In this document: positions 11,197 to 20,707 of the stretch, piece by piece
Numbering within the stretch: the first letter of the stretch is position 1
How the letters are laid out: every line of letters starts with the position of its first letter
DNA from: Pseudomonas sp. Bout1
Lineage (GTDB): Bacteria > Pseudomonadota > Gammaproteobacteria > Pseudomonadales > Pseudomonadaceae
Reading direction: 5' to 3'
NCBI RefSeq assembly: GCF_034314165.1
Contig: NZ_JAVIWK010000001.1
Coordinates: 5,161,001 to 5,225,000, forward strand
Length of the DNA: 64,000 nucleotides
Notes under the pieces: generated by a model
The model's input: only the letters and a program-made list of their open reading frames with translations
Databases searched by the model: none
What the model was told of the DNA's origin: nothing
Made by a program: the position numbers and the translations under genes

Positions 11197-12486
11197 ATGG
11201 CTGACAAAAAAGCGCAGTTGATCATCGAGGGCGCAGCCCCCGTCGAGCTGCCCATTTTAACCGGCACCGTTGGTCCCGATGTTATCGACGTACGGGGCCT
11301 GACGGCCACGGGCCGTTTTACCTTCGACCCAGGCTTCATGTCGACCGCCTCATGCGAGTCGAAGATCACCTATATCGACGGTGATAACGGTATTTTGCTG
11401 CATCGCGGCTACCCGATCGAACAGCTTGCTGAACAGTCGGACTACCTGGAAACCTGCTACCTGCTGCTTAATGGCGAATTGCCAACAGCTGAGCAAAAGG
11501 CCCAGTTTGTCAGCACCGTGAAGAACCACACCATGGTTCACGAGCAGTTGAAGACCTTCTTCAACGGCTTCCGTCGCGACGCCCACCCGATGGCCGTCAT
11601 GTGCGGCGTAGTCGGCGCCCTGTCGGCCTTCTATCACGACTCCCTGGACATCAATAACCCGCAGCATCGCGAAATTTCCGCGATCCGCCTGGTTGCCAAG
11701 ATGCCTACCCTGGCCGCAATGGTTTACAAGTACTCCATGGGTCAACCCATGATGTACCCGCGCAACGACCTGACGTACGCGGAAAACTTCCTGCACATGA
11801 TGTTCAACACCCCGTGCGAGATCAAACCGATCAGCCCGGTACTGGCCGCGGCGATGGACAAGATCTTCATCCTCCACGCCGACCACGAACAGAACGCCTC
11901 GACGTCTACCGTACGTCTGGCAGGTTCGTCGGGTGCCAACCCGTTCGCGTGTATCGCCGCCGGTATCGCCGCACTGTGGGGCCCTGCCCACGGCGGTGCG
12001 AACGAAGCCGTATTGACCATGCTCGATGAAATCGGCGATGTCTCGAACATCGACAAGTTCATCGCCAAGGCCAAGGACAAGAACGATCCGTTCAAGTTGA
12101 TGGGCTTCGGTCACCGGGTCTACAAGAACCGCGACCCGCGCGCTACCGTGATGAAAAAGACCTGCGACGAAGTGTTGAAGGAACTGGGCATCAAGAACGA
12201 TCCGCAACTCGAACTGGCCATGCGCCTGGAAGAGATCGCCCTGACCGACCCGTACTTCATCGAACGCTCGCTGTACCCGAACGTCGACTTCTACTCGGGG
12301 ATCATCCTCAAGGCGATCGGCATTCCAACCAGCATGTTCACCGTGATCTTCGCCCTGGCGCGGACCGTGGGCTGGATCTCCCACTGGAAAGAAATGCTCT
12401 CCAGCCCGTACAAGATTGGCCGCCCGCGCCAGCTGTACACCGGCTACGAGTCGCGTGACATTACCAAGCTGGAAGACCGCAAGTAA
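11197..12486 (+). CDS. gltA: Citrate synthase (type II)
   Basis: 429 aa, the usual length of hexameric NADH-sensitive proteobacterial citrate synthases. The ATG follows a perfect AGGAGG at 11187-11192. The catalytic residues sit in the [10 protein letters not shown] region, in [14 protein letters not shown] (histidine) and in NVDFYSGI (aspartate). It condenses oxaloacetate and acetyl-CoA to start the TCA cycle. It is monocistronic, divergent from sdh, and followed by a strong terminator. Confidence 0.98.
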   Translation: MADKKAQLIIEGAAPVELPILTGTVGPDVIDVRGLTATGRFTFDPGFMSTASCESKITYIDGDNGILLHRGYPIEQLAEQSDYLETCYLLLNGELPTAEQKAQFVSTVKNHTMVHEQLKTFFNGFRRDAHPMAVMCGVVGALSAFYHDSLDINNPQHREISAIRLVAKMPTLAAMVYKYSMGQPMMYPRNDLTYAENFLHMMFNTPCEIKPISPVLAAAMDKIFILHADHEQNASTSTVRLAGSSGANPFACIAAGIAALWGPAHGGANEAVLTMLDEIGDVSNIDKFIAKAKDKNDPFKLMGFGHRVYKNRDPRATVMKKTCDEVLKELGIKNDPQLELAMRLEEIALTDPYFIERSLYPNVDFYSGIILKAIGIPTSMFTVIFALARTVGWISHWKEMLSSPYKIGRPRQLYTGYESRDITKLEDRK

Positions 12487-12510
12487 GCAGTTAGCTGCCT
12501 GGTTGCACTG

Positions 12511-12543
12511 AAAACGGCCTCCCTGGTGGAGGCCGTTTTTATT
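12511..12543 (+). terminator. Intrinsic terminator of gltA
   Basis: The stem ACGGCCTCC (12514-12522) pairs with GGAGGCCGT (12528-12536), with a five-base loop, and is followed by TTTTT. The flanking A and T runs make it potentially bidirectional. It lies 24 bp after the gltA stop. Confidence 0.9.
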
Positions 12544-12570
12544 TGTGCCAGATTTGTGCCGAGGAGCTTT

Positions 12571-12720
12571 GTAGTGAGGGGGCTTGCCCCCCGCTGGAGT
12601 GCGTAGCGCTCCCAGGATTTTGGGGCCGCTTCGCAGCCCAGCGGGGGACAAGCCCCCTCACCACAGCAAGCCCCCTCACCACAGCAAGCCCCCTCACCAC
12701 AAACAAGCCCCCTCAACACA
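12571..12720. repeat. REP inverted pair with a tandemly repeated arm
   Basis: A REP-like unit (GTAGTGAGGGGGCTTGCCCC from 12571) is followed by an inverted partner at about 12638-12665. The end of the inverted arm is then repeated in tandem: AGCCCCCTCACCACAGCA at 12651-12668 and 12669-12686, a 19-nt variant at 12687-12705 and a shorter one at 12706-12720. This fills the gltA-actP gap, which holds two terminators and no gene. Confidence 0.8.
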
Positions 12721-12749
12721 GAAGCCCACCAGGCAGGCAATCAGCCATA

Positions 12750-12784
12750 AAAAATGCCCCAGTCTCTCGACCGGGGCATTTTTG
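12750..12784 (-). terminator. Intrinsic terminator of actP
   Basis: AAAATGCCCC (12751-12760) pairs with GGGGCATTTT (12773-12782). Read on the minus strand, the stem is followed by a T-run, about 35 bp beyond the actP stop. It can also act on the plus strand as a second block after gltA. Confidence 0.85.
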
Positions 12785-12819
12785 TCAGTGCAGCTTATAC
12801 AGCTATCTCGATACAACCC

Positions 12820-14478
12820 TTAGTGAGAAACCGCCCCACTTGCGCCCAACCCCGTTTGCGAACGCACAAACTGCGGGAAGTACAGCGCACGTTCCTTCTC
12901 TGCCGCCGCCGACTTGTCGGTGATGGAGAAGAACCAGATACCGACGAACGCAATGATCATCGAGAACAGCGCCGGGTATTCGTAAGGGAAAATCGCCTTC
13001 TCATGGTGCAGGATCGAGACCCAGATGGTTGGACCAAGGATCATCAGGCCAACGGCACTGACCAAGCCCAACCAGCCACCAATCATTGCGCCGCGGGTGG
13101 TGAGGTTTTTCCAGTACATGGAAAGCAGCAGCACCGGGAAGTTACAGCTGGCGGCAATGGAGAACGCCAGGCCGACCATGAACGCGATGTTCTGGCTTTC
13201 AAACAGGATACCCAGACCAATGGCCAGCACTGCCAGGGCGATAGTGGTGATCTTCGATACACGAATCTCATCCTTCTCGTTGGCCTTGCCTTTCTTGATC
13301 ACGCTGGCGTACAGGTCATGGGACACCGCCGAAGCACCCGCCAGGGTCAAACCGGCAACCACTGCCAGGATGGTGGCAAACGCCACGGCCGAGATGAAGC
13401 CCAGGAAGATACTGCCGCCCACCGCGTTGGCCAGGTGCACCGCCGCCATGTTGTTACCGCCGAGCAAGGCACCTGCAGCATCCTTGAACGCCGGGTTGGT
13501 GCTGACCAGCAGGATCGCGCCGAAGCCGATGATGAAGGTCAAAATGTAGAAGTAGCCGATGAAGCCAGTGGCATACAGCACGCTCTTGCGAGCTTCTTTC
13601 GCGTCACTCACGGTGAAGAAGCGCATCAGGATGTGCGGCAGGCCGGCGGTACCGAACATCAGTGCCAGGCCGAGGGAGAACGCCGAAATCGGGTCTTTTA
13701 CCAGGCCGCCCGGGCTCATGATCGCTTCACCTTTAGGGTGAACCTTGATCGCCTCGGCAAAAAGCATGTTGAAGTCGAAGTTGACGTGCTTCATCACCAT
13801 CAGCGCCATGAACGAGGCACCGGACAGCAGCAGAACCGCCTTGATGATCTGCACCCAGGTGGTCGCCAGCATGCCGCCGAACAACACATAGAGGCACATC
13901 AGGATGCCTACCAGGATTACCGCAACGTGGTAATCAAGGCCGAACAGCAGTTGGATCAGCTTGCCCGCGCCGACCATCTGCGCGATCAGGTAGAACGCCA
14001 CCACCACCAAAGAGCCACAGGCCGACAGGCTGCGGATCTGGGTTTGCCCCAGGCGGTAGGACGCCACATCGGCAAACGTATATTTGCCCAGGTTGCGCAG
14101 GCGCTCGGCGATCAGGAACAGAATGATCGGCCAGCCCACCAGGAAGCCGATCGAGTAGATCAGGCCGTCGTAGCCGGAGGTGAACACCAGCGCAGAAATC
14201 CCCAGGAAGGACGCTGCCGACATGTAGTCGCCGGCAATCGCCAAACCGTTCTGGAACCCGGTGATCTTGCCGCCAGCCGCGTAGTAGTCGGCCGCCGACT
14301 TGTTGCGCTTGGACGCCCAGTAAGTAATGCACAAGGTCGCGCCGACGAAAGCCACGAACATCAGGATCGCTGCAATATTCAGCGGTTGTTTATGCACTTC
14401 GCCGGTCAATGCTTCCGCCGCCCAAACAGCGGGTGCAAAGACCGAAGCACCGAGTACAGCCAATAGACGACGGATCAT
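12820..14478 (-). CDS. actP: Cation/acetate symporter ActP
   Basis: 552 aa member of the sodium:solute symporter family. A cleavable-looking N-terminal segment (ending AVWAAEA) is followed by about 13 membrane helices. [14 protein letters not shown] and the family signature region with [19 protein letters not shown] are characteristic of ActP. It imports acetate and other short monocarboxylates with a cation. Its start overlaps the stop of the upstream DUF485 gene by four bases, the conserved yjcH-actP arrangement. In Pseudomonas this pair is usually next to the betaine-binding gene betX, as here. Confidence 0.95.
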   Translation of the reverse strand: MIRRLLAVLGASVFAPAVWAAEALTGEVHKQPLNIAAILMFVAFVGATLCITYWASKRNKSAADYYAAGGKITGFQNGLAIAGDYMSAASFLGISALVFTSGYDGLIYSIGFLVGWPIILFLIAERLRNLGKYTFADVASYRLGQTQIRSLSACGSLVVVAFYLIAQMVGAGKLIQLLFGLDYHVAVILVGILMCLYVLFGGMLATTWVQIIKAVLLLSGASFMALMVMKHVNFDFNMLFAEAIKVHPKGEAIMSPGGLVKDPISAFSLGLALMFGTAGLPHILMRFFTVSDAKEARKSVLYATGFIGYFYILTFIIGFGAILLVSTNPAFKDAAGALLGGNNMAAVHLANAVGGSIFLGFISAVAFATILAVVAGLTLAGASAVSHDLYASVIKKGKANEKDEIRVSKITTIALAVLAIGLGILFESQNIAFMVGLAFSIAASCNFPVLLLSMYWKNLTTRGAMIGGWLGLVSAVGLMILGPTIWVSILHHEKAIFPYEYPALFSMIIAFVGIWFFSITDKSAAAEKERALYFPQFVRSQTGLGASGAVSH

Positions 14479-14786
14479 TGCGCAGCCTCCTTGAGAATCG
14501 CATTGTTCAGGTCGTCAAATTCGCCGTTGGCGCGTCGTACGTAGATTGCGGTAAGGATAAAGGCTGAAACAATCAGCCCGACCCCAATCGGGATTCCCCA
14601 GGTAATAGACGAACCGGGGCTGATCTTGGCCCCCAGTATTTGTGGCCCATAGGCAATCAGAAGAATGAAAGCGGAGTAAAGCCCTAGCATGATCGCCGAG
14701 AGAATCCAGGCGAACTTTTCTCTTTTACTGACCAGCTCCTTGAAACGCGGGCTGTTTTGAATCGAGAGGTAAATGCTGTCGTTCAT
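14475..14786 (-). CDS. yjcH: DUF485 membrane protein (YjcH family)
   Basis: 103 aa with two transmembrane helices (about residues 27-48 and 62-82). It matches the DUF485/YjcH family, whose genes nearly always precede actP. The [16 protein letters not shown] segment before helix 1 is the family hallmark. It is presumed to be a small accessory of the acetate permease; its biochemical role is not established. It overlaps actP by ATGA-type coupling. Confidence 0.9.
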   Translation of the reverse strand: MNDSIYLSIQNSPRFKELVSKREKFAWILSAIMLGLYSAFILLIAYGPQILGAKISPGSSITWGIPIGVGLIVSAFILTAIYVRRANGEFDDLNNAILKEAAQ

Positions 14787-14932
14787 TGTTTTTATCCTCG
14801 CAGCACAGCTTTTTATTATTGGAACATATCCACTGTATGCGGCTGAGGAACAGGTTCCAGACGACCTTAGTAGTAGAAGGAGTGTAGCGAGGGATATTGA
14901 AGGCGCAGGAATAACTGCGGGGGCAAAATAAT

Positions 14933-15019
14933 GTGGGAGCCGGGCTTGCCCGCGATGGGATCACCTCAATACATCAGGTGCACCGAGGCGTCTGCATTGC
15001 AGGCAAGCCAGCTCCTACA
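14933..15019. repeat. REP inverted pair
   Basis: GTGGGAGCCGGGCTTGCCCG at 14933 is paired with an inverted copy (GCAGGCAAGCCAGCTCCTAC) ending about 15018. The element lies between the DUF485 gene and betX, both on the minus strand, just downstream of betX, where it could form a long hairpin at the 3' end of the betX message. Confidence 0.85.
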
Positions 15020-15025
15020 AGAGAC

Positions 15026-15877
15026 TTACTTAGCGGTCCACTCGGCGACACGCTCAGGGTGCTTGGCCACCCAGTCCTTGGCCGCTGCTTCAGGTTTGGC
15101 GCCTTCTTGAATCGCCAACATCACTTCGCCGATTTCATCCTTGGAGGCCCATTGGAATTTCTTCAGGAACGCCACGACTTCCGGGGCTTTCTTTTCCAGG
15201 CCTTTGCTGCCGATGCTGTTGACGGTCTCAGCAGCACCATAAATTCCTTTTGGGTCGTCCAGGAAACGCAGTTTCCACTTGGCGAACATCCAGTGTGGCA
15301 CCCAACCGGTGACCGCAATGGATTCCTGTTTGTCTTCGGCACGGGTCAGCTCGGCGATCATTGCCGCGCCCGAACTGGCTTGCAGCTTGTAGTCCAGGCC
15401 ATAGGCCTTGATCGCTTCGTCGGTCTTGAGCATCACGCCTGAACCGGCGTCGATGCCGACGATTTTATTCTTGAAGGTGGTATCGGTCTTGAGGTCTTCG
15501 ATGGATTTGGCTTTCACGTACTCAGGCACGATCAGGCCAATCTTGGCGTCCTTGAAGTTGGGCCCGTAGTCGACCACCTTGTCCTTATTTTTGGTCCAGT
15601 ATTCACCGTGGGTCACCGGCAGCCAGGCGGAGAGCATGGCGTCGAGTTTGCCGGTGGCCACGCCTTGCCACATGATCCCGGTGGCCACCGCTTGCAGTTT
15701 CACGTCATAACCGAGCTTTTGCTTGATCACTTCTGCCGCAACAAAGGTGGTGGCAACGCTGTCCGACCAGCCATCCACATAGCCGATGCTCAGGGTTTTG
15801 CTGTCGGCGCTGGCCAGTGTGGAGCTCATCGCAACTACCAGCGTGGCAGCTGCGCCCAAGAGTCGTCGCATCTTCAT
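15026..15877 (-). CDS. betX: Glycine betaine-binding periplasmic protein (BetX-like)
   Basis: 283 aa from the ATG at 15877, which follows GGGGAAG; the longer open frame to 15925 lacks a signal-like start. The N-terminal signal peptide ends near SSTLASA. The rest is an OpuAC-type substrate-binding domain with SIGYVDGWSDSVATT, GIMWQGVATGKLDAMLSAWL and VTGWVPHWMF, whose tryptophans usually cage a quaternary ammonium group. No permease or ATPase gene is adjacent. In P. aeruginosa the orphan BetX, next to actP, feeds betaine to the CbcWV transporter core; the same role is inferred from family and gene order. Confidence 0.8.
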   Translation of the reverse strand: MKMRRLLGAAATLVVAMSSTLASADSKTLSIGYVDGWSDSVATTFVAAEVIKQKLGYDVKLQAVATGIMWQGVATGKLDAMLSAWLPVTHGEYWTKNKDKVVDYGPNFKDAKIGLIVPEYVKAKSIEDLKTDTTFKNKIVGIDAGSGVMLKTDEAIKAYGLDYKLQASSGAAMIAELTRAEDKQESIAVTGWVPHWMFAKWKLRFLDDPKGIYGAAETVNSIGSKGLEKKAPEVVAFLKKFQWASKDEIGEVMLAIQEGAKPEAAAKDWVAKHPERVAEWTAK

Positions 15878-16207
15878 AGTGCTTCCCCGAAAGTGCTGCG
15901 CCCGGCGGATGCCGAGCGACGTCAACCTGTTGTTATGTGGTGCACCGCGCCCCCTTCACGCGCATCGATCATGCGGGCGCCTCATCAGTGGAGTGCTGAC
16001 ACTTCGATAATCAACCTGCTGCCACAAGCGACCTGCTCTGACTGCGACCTCAGGTAAGCAAGAAACGACATCACATCGCCAGCAGGCCGATTTGTAGGAG
16101 ATTGACCGACGATCCCGCCCGAACTTTGCATGTCAAAATTATGCGGCCCCACTGGGACGGCACAAATCCGGGTAAGATGCGCGCCTTTGCCCCCAGACGG
16201 CCTGATC
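15878..16207. other. Intergenic region between divergent genes
   Basis: About 330 bp separating betX (minus) from the GH17 gene (plus). It must hold both promoters. No convincing -35/-10 pair, REP, hairpin with T-run, or small ORF with a ribosome-binding site was found. Confidence 0.5.
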
Positions 16208-17761
16208 ATGCCCGCGACTGCACGCTTCCCGCTCCTGCCCTATTTATTTGCCCTGATCCTCGGTGTGCTGGCCCTTGGCGGCTACTGGTATGGCCTTGGC
16301 CAACCGGTGGTGCTGCCGGACGTGGCCAGCGCCAGCCACAAGCTGCAATGTGCGTCCTATACGCCGTTCGACAAAGACCAATCGCCGTTCGACCAACCGT
16401 TCACACTGCGCCCCGAGCGCATGGACGCCGACCTCGCGTTGCTGGCCACCCGTTTTGAATGCATTCGCACCTACTCCCAGACCGGCCTTGAAAACCTGCC
16501 GGAACTGGCGCGCAAACACGGCCTGAAACTGATGAGCGGCGCGTGGGTCAGCAGTGACCCGGTGGCCACGGCCAAGGAAGTCGATGCACTGATCGCTTCG
16601 GCCAACGCCAACCCCGACGTCGTCACCTCGGTGATCGTGGGTAACGAAACCCTGTTGCGCAAGGAAGTCACCGCGGCGCAGTTGGTCAAGTTGATCCAGC
16701 AGGTCAAAAGCCAGATCAAGCAACCAGTCACCTACGCCGATGTGTGGGAGTTCTGGCTGCAACATCCGGAAATCGCCCCGGCGGTGGATTTCCTGACCAT
16801 ACACTTGCTGCCTTACTGGGAAGATGACCCTTCGGGCATCGACCAGGCACTCAAGCATGTGGGCGACGTGCGCCAGACCTTCGGCAACAAGTTCGCCCCC
16901 AAGGACGTGATGATCGGCGAGACCGGCTGGCCGAGCGAAGGCCGCCAGCGGGAAACCGCGGTGCCGAGCCGGGTCAACGAAGCGAAATTCATGCGCGGGT
17001 TCGTGGCCATGGCTGAGGCCAATGGCTGGCACTACAACCTGATTGAAGCGTTTGACCAGCCCTGGAAACGCGCCAGCGAAGGTGCGGTGGGGGGTTACTG
17101 GGGTTTGTTTGATGCAGATCGCCAAGACAAGGGCGTGCTGGCCGGCCCGGTGACCAATGTGCCGTACTGGCCGCTTTGGCTGGGGGTTGGCGGGATTATC
17201 CTGCTGGGCACCCTGGCCCTGGGTGGCCGCGTGCGCAGCACCCGTGCAGCGTTGTTGTTGCCCTTGCTGGGCGCAGTGGCAGCCTGCTCGATCGGCACCT
17301 GGGCCGAACTGAACCGGGTAACGGCGCGTTTCACCGATGAGTGGGTGTGGGCCGGATTGCTGGTGGCCCTGAACCTCGCCGTCCTGGCCCACGCCGCGCT
17401 GGCCTTGAGTGCACGGGAAGGTTGGCGTGAACGTGCCTTCAATTGGCTTGAGCAGCGCGCCGGCTGGCTTGTGGCAATCGCCGGGTTTGCCGGTGCCGTG
17501 ATGATGCTGGCGCTGGTGTTTGACCCGCGTTATCGCAGCTTCCCGAGTGCCGCGCTGGTGCTGCCGGCGCTGGTGTACCTGGTGCGTCCGGTGAGCGGGC
17601 TGCGGCGGGAGATCGCGCTGCTGGCGTTCATCATCGGTGCCGGCATTGCGCCGCAGCTGTATCGCGAAGGGTTGATGAACCAGCAGGCGTGGGGTTGGGC
17701 GGTAGTGAGCCTGCTCATGGTTGCAGCGTTGTGGCGTTGCCTGCGGGTGCGCAAGGCTTAA
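16208..17761 (+). CDS. Membrane-bound GH17 beta-1,3-glucan hydrolase/transferase
   Basis: 517 aa from the ATG at 16208; an upstream in-frame ATG at 16130 would put 26 charged residues before the membrane anchor. An N-terminal transmembrane segment (about 8-28) is followed by a periplasmic GH17 domain. The acid/base glutamate is in VGNETLL (Glu147) and the nucleophile in IGETGWPSEG (Glu238). The last third (from about 317) has about seven hydrophobic helices. Pseudomonas proteins of this architecture are non-Leloir beta-1,3-glucan transferases thought to branch or elongate periplasmic glucans. The REP pair at its 3' end separates it from the convergent small membrane protein gene. Confidence 0.8.
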   Translation: MPATARFPLLPYLFALILGVLALGGYWYGLGQPVVLPDVASASHKLQCASYTPFDKDQSPFDQPFTLRPERMDADLALLATRFECIRTYSQTGLENLPELARKHGLKLMSGAWVSSDPVATAKEVDALIASANANPDVVTSVIVGNETLLRKEVTAAQLVKLIQQVKSQIKQPVTYADVWEFWLQHPEIAPAVDFLTIHLLPYWEDDPSGIDQALKHVGDVRQTFGNKFAPKDVMIGETGWPSEGRQRETAVPSRVNEAKFMRGFVAMAEANGWHYNLIEAFDQPWKRASEGAVGGYWGLFDADRQDKGVLAGPVTNVPYWPLWLGVGGIILLGTLALGGRVRSTRAALLLPLLGAVAACSIGTWAELNRVTARFTDEWVWAGLLVALNLAVLAHAALALSAREGWRERAFNWLEQRAGWLVAIAGFAGAVMMLALVFDPRYRSFPSAALVLPALVYLVRPVSGLRREIALLAFIIGAGIAPQLYREGLMNQQAWGWAVVSLLMVAALWRCLRVRKA

Positions 17762-17766
17762 GCCCG

Positions 17767-17840
17767 CTATCGCAGGCAAGCCAGCTCCCACATTTGAACT
17801 GTGAACACGGTCAAATGTGGGAGCTGGCTTGCCTGCGATG
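17767..17840. repeat. REP inverted pair
   Basis: Two nearly perfect inverted REP copies (17767-17797 and 17811-17840), each built around GCAGGCAAGCCAGCTCCCAC, flank a 13-bp centre. They sit between the 3' ends of two convergent genes, the usual location for transcript 3'-end protection. Confidence 0.9.
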
Positions 17841-17848
17841 AGGCCCTG

Positions 17849-18217
17849 TCAGGCTGCCCGAGGCGCCCTGACCAACCGCAGCCCCGCAATCACCACCGCA
17901 AACACCGCAAAGGTCGTGTTGTACAACGCCAACGCCGGAAACCCGAACACCAGCGCCAACACCGCCAACCCCCACCCGACGCGTCCCGGCACAAAAAACG
18001 CCAGCACCGATGCCACCAATGCCGCCCAGCCCATCACCTTGAAGTGAATCATCAATCCCAGGTTGGAACGCACCTGGCATTCCCAGCGGCTGGCTTCGTC
18101 AGCACAGATGCCCACCCAACGGCCGTCTTCCATGAATCCATAACGCGCACCATAACTGGCGGCCAGCCAAAGCGGCAGGGCAATAAGCAACAGCATCAGC
18201 GAAAAACGGCGGGACAT
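17849..18217 (-). CDS. Small four-helix membrane protein, unknown function
   Basis: 122 aa. The N-terminal hydrophobic segment (LMLLLIALPLWLAASYGA) is followed by a loop containing two cysteines (GICADEASRWECQVRSN), then three more helices. I do not recognise the family. The paired cysteines in a probably periplasmic loop could form a disulfide. The gene is convergent with the GH17 gene, and their 3' ends are separated only by a REP pair. The reading frame keeps gene-like codon use throughout, so it looks real. Confidence 0.75.
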   Translation of the reverse strand: MSRRFSLMLLLIALPLWLAASYGARYGFMEDGRWVGICADEASRWECQVRSNLGLMIHFKVMGWAALVASVLAFFVPGRVGWGLAVLALVFGFPALALYNTTFAVFAVVIAGLRLVRAPRAA

Positions 18218-18452
18218 GGGGCACTCCGATAGACGAAAACGGCGCCCAGCTTAATCCCCCGGCAGCCGTTGGCAAGGCTTGGCAACAGATAAGTATTCAT
18301 TGGAGCGTGCCAAAGTGTATCGTCTGGCTACTATTACCCCGATTCCGACGTTTTTTCCGACTTTTAGTGCCGAGGGCTGGCACTTCGGCAGCAACGCGGT
18401 GGTCATAGCCTGCGAACTCCATTCAGCACGTTTTCCTCTTAGGGATTTAGTC

Positions 18453-19751
18453 ATGCTCCGTTCCTTGCGCTGTGCGGCCCTGTTGGGCAGCCTTTTTCTA
18501 AGTGCGTCAGCACTGGCGGTCGATATCGACCAGGCCAGCTATGGCTACCCTTTGACCAACCCGTTTGAAGCAACCATCGCCACCACCCCGCCGAACCTGC
18601 GGCCGGAACTGCCGTCGGACGATGAAATCAATCAGTCCGACTACACCCTGACGATGCGCCCCGAGCGCGAGTTCAGCCTGCCCGACAACTTCTGGGCCGT
18701 GAAGAAACTCACCTACCGCATCGCCAAGCAAGACCGCGCCGCGCCACTGATCTTCCTGATCGCCGGCACCGGCGCACGCTTTGACAGCACCATCAACGAA
18801 TACCTGAAAAAGCTCTACTACAAGGCTGGTTACCACGTCGTCCAGCTGTCGTCCCCCACCAGCTTCGACTTTATCGCCGCCGCCTCGCGCTTCGCCACCC
18901 CCGGCATCAGCCAGGAAGACGCCGAAGACATGTACCGCGTGATGCAGGCCGTACGTGCGCAAAACCCGACGCTGCCCGTGACCGACTTCTACCTCACCGG
19001 CTACAGCCTCGGCGCCCTGGACGCAGCTTTCGTCAGCAAGCTGGACGAAACCCGTCGCAGCTTCAACTTCAAGAAAGTCCTGCTGCTGAACCCGCCGGTC
19101 AACCTCTACACCTCCATCACCAACCTCGACAAGCTGGTACAGACCGAGGTCAAGGGCATCAACAACAGCACCACCTTTTATGAGCTGGTGCTGAACAAGC
19201 TGACCCGCTACTTCCAGCAAAAGGGCTACATCGACCTCAACGATGCCCTGCTCTATGACTTCCAGAATTCCAAGGAACACCTGACCAACGAACAGATGGC
19301 GATGCTGATCGGTACCTCGTTCCGCTTCTCGGCGGCCGACATTGCCTTCACTTCAGACCTGATCAACCGTCGCGGCCTGATCATCCCGCCCAAGTACCCG
19401 ATCAGCGAAGGCACCAGCCTCACGCCATTCCTCAAGCGTGCGCTGCAGTGCGACTTCGACTGCTACCTCACCGAACAGGTGATCCCGATGTGGCGCGCCC
19501 GTTCCGACGGCGGCAGCCTGTTGCAACTGGTCGACCAGGTCAGCCTGTATGCCCTCAAGGACTACCTGCACGACAGCCCGAAAATCGCCGTCATGCACAA
19601 CGCCGACGACGTGATCCTGGGCCCGGGCGACCTTGGCTTCCTGCGTAAAACCTTCGGCGATCGCTTGACCGTCTACCCCCTGGGCGGCCATTGCGGCAAC
19701 CTCAACTACCGCGTCAACGCCGACGCCATGCTGGAGTTCTTCCGTGGCTAA
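18453..19751 (+). CDS. Exported alpha/beta-hydrolase, MlaA neighbour
   Basis: 432 aa from the ATG at 18453, preceded by AGGGATT. The signal peptide ends at about ASALA. It is a serine hydrolase of the alpha/beta fold: an oxyanion-type FLIAGTGARFDS segment, the nucleophile elbow LTGYSLGALDAA, an acid candidate in MHNADDVILGPGD, and a C-terminal histidine in PLGGHCGNLNYR. Its stop overlaps the start of the downstream mlaA-family gene by eight bases, so the two are co-translated. A role in envelope phospholipid handling is inferred from this coupling; the substrate is unknown. Confidence 0.8.
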   Translation: MLRSLRCAALLGSLFLSASALAVDIDQASYGYPLTNPFEATIATTPPNLRPELPSDDEINQSDYTLTMRPEREFSLPDNFWAVKKLTYRIAKQDRAAPLIFLIAGTGARFDSTINEYLKKLYYKAGYHVVQLSSPTSFDFIAAASRFATPGISQEDAEDMYRVMQAVRAQNPTLPVTDFYLTGYSLGALDAAFVSKLDETRRSFNFKKVLLLNPPVNLYTSITNLDKLVQTEVKGINNSTTFYELVLNKLTRYFQQKGYIDLNDALLYDFQNSKEHLTNEQMAMLIGTSFRFSAADIAFTSDLINRRGLIIPPKYPISEGTSLTPFLKRALQCDFDCYLTEQVIPMWRARSDGGSLLQLVDQVSLYALKDYLHDSPKIAVMHNADDVILGPGDLGFLRKTFGDRLTVYPLGGHCGNLNYRVNADAMLEFFRG

Positions 19752-20532
19752 ATATCTTTTGCTGCTCGCCGCCCTGATGTGCGCGGGCGTGGCCAATGCC
19801 GACAACAGCAAGGCCCACACACCAACCGTGGTCGACTCCGATGGCTTCAAGGAACCCCTGAGCCACCTCAAGTTCAACCCCGGCCTGGACCAGCGTGAGT
19901 TCGAGCGTTCGTCGGTCAACGCCCTGAACGTCTACGACCCGTTGGAGTCGTGGAACCGCCGGGTCTACCACTTCAACTACCGCTTCGACCAGTGGGTGTT
20001 CCTGCCGGTGGTGGACGGTTACCGCTACGTCACCCCGAGCTTTCTGCGCACCGGCGTCAGCAACTTCTTCAACAACCTGGGGGATGTGCCCAACCTGTTG
20101 AACAGCCTGCTGCAGCTCAAGGGCCATCGCTCCCTGGAAACCACCGGGCGCCTGCTGCTCAACACCACACTCGGCATCGCCGGCCTGTGGGACCCGGCCA
20201 CCGCCATGGGCCTGCCGCGCCAGAGCGAAGACTTCGGCCAGACCCTGGGCTTCTACGGTGTACCGGGCGGTGCCTACCTGGTGCTGCCGCTGTTTGGTCC
20301 CTCGAACCTGCGAGACACTACGGGCCTGCTGGTGGACTACGGTGCCGAGACCGAGGTCAACTTCCTGAACGTGTCCAAGGTCAGCGAAAACCACCCGGAA
20401 ATCTGGGCCCTGCGCGCTGTCGACAGGCGCTACCAGACCAGCTTCCGCTACGGCCAGATGAACTCGCCGTTCGAGTATGAAAAGGTGCGCTACGTGTACA
20501 CCGAGGCGCGCAAGTTGCAGATCGCCGAGTAG
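19744..20532 (+). CDS. mlaA: MlaA/VacJ family protein
   Basis: 262 aa with a GTG start following GGAG. The MlaA domain is clear: DPLESWNRRVYHFNYRFDQW, then the donut-forming helices with GDVPNLLNSLLQ, then GLPRQSEDFGQTLG and LPLFGPSNLRDTTG. MlaA with an OmpC-type porin removes mislocalised phospholipid from the outer leaflet. The usual lipoprotein signal is not obvious: the only cysteine near the N-terminus is in ALMCAG, a poor lipobox, while VANADN looks like a signal peptidase I site. It may therefore be a soluble or differently anchored paralogue. No mlaBCDEF genes are nearby. Confidence 0.88.
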   Translation: MAKYLLLLAALMCAGVANADNSKAHTPTVVDSDGFKEPLSHLKFNPGLDQREFERSSVNALNVYDPLESWNRRVYHFNYRFDQWVFLPVVDGYRYVTPSFLRTGVSNFFNNLGDVPNLLNSLLQLKGHRSLETTGRLLLNTTLGIAGLWDPATAMGLPRQSEDFGQTLGFYGVPGGAYLVLPLFGPSNLRDTTGLLVDYGAETEVNFLNVSKVSENHPEIWALRAVDRRYQTSFRYGQMNSPFEYEKVRYVYTEARKLQIAE

Positions 20533-20551
20533 CCTTAATCTCTCGAAAAGC

Positions 20552-20583
20552 AAGGCCATCCGAATGATCGAATGGCCTTTTTT
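20552..20583 (+). terminator. Intrinsic terminator after mlaA
   Basis: The stem AAGGCCAT (20552-20559) pairs with ATGGCCTT (20572-20579) and ends in a run of six T. It closes the hydrolase-mlaA operon and separates it from the lower-GC ATPase/PIN pair. Confidence 0.88.
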
Positions 20584-20707
20584 GTTGCCTTCGGAAACCT
20601 CATTAAACGACGCGATAACTAACGCACCAGCACGGTGGCGGGAGGGACCTCAAAACTGTAGGCTTCGGACCAGCGAACCCCCCTCCGCCAATCAACGAGG
20701 TTCGAAC

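Noticed and set aside
12651..12720. Short direct repeats resembling a mini CRISPR array
   Set aside because: The repeats are contiguous with no spacers and match one arm of the adjacent REP, so this is REP expansion.
12754..14466. 570-aa plus-strand frame opposite actP
   Set aside because: Exact antisense of a well-identified symporter gene; low-complexity His/Gln/Arg content and no start signals.
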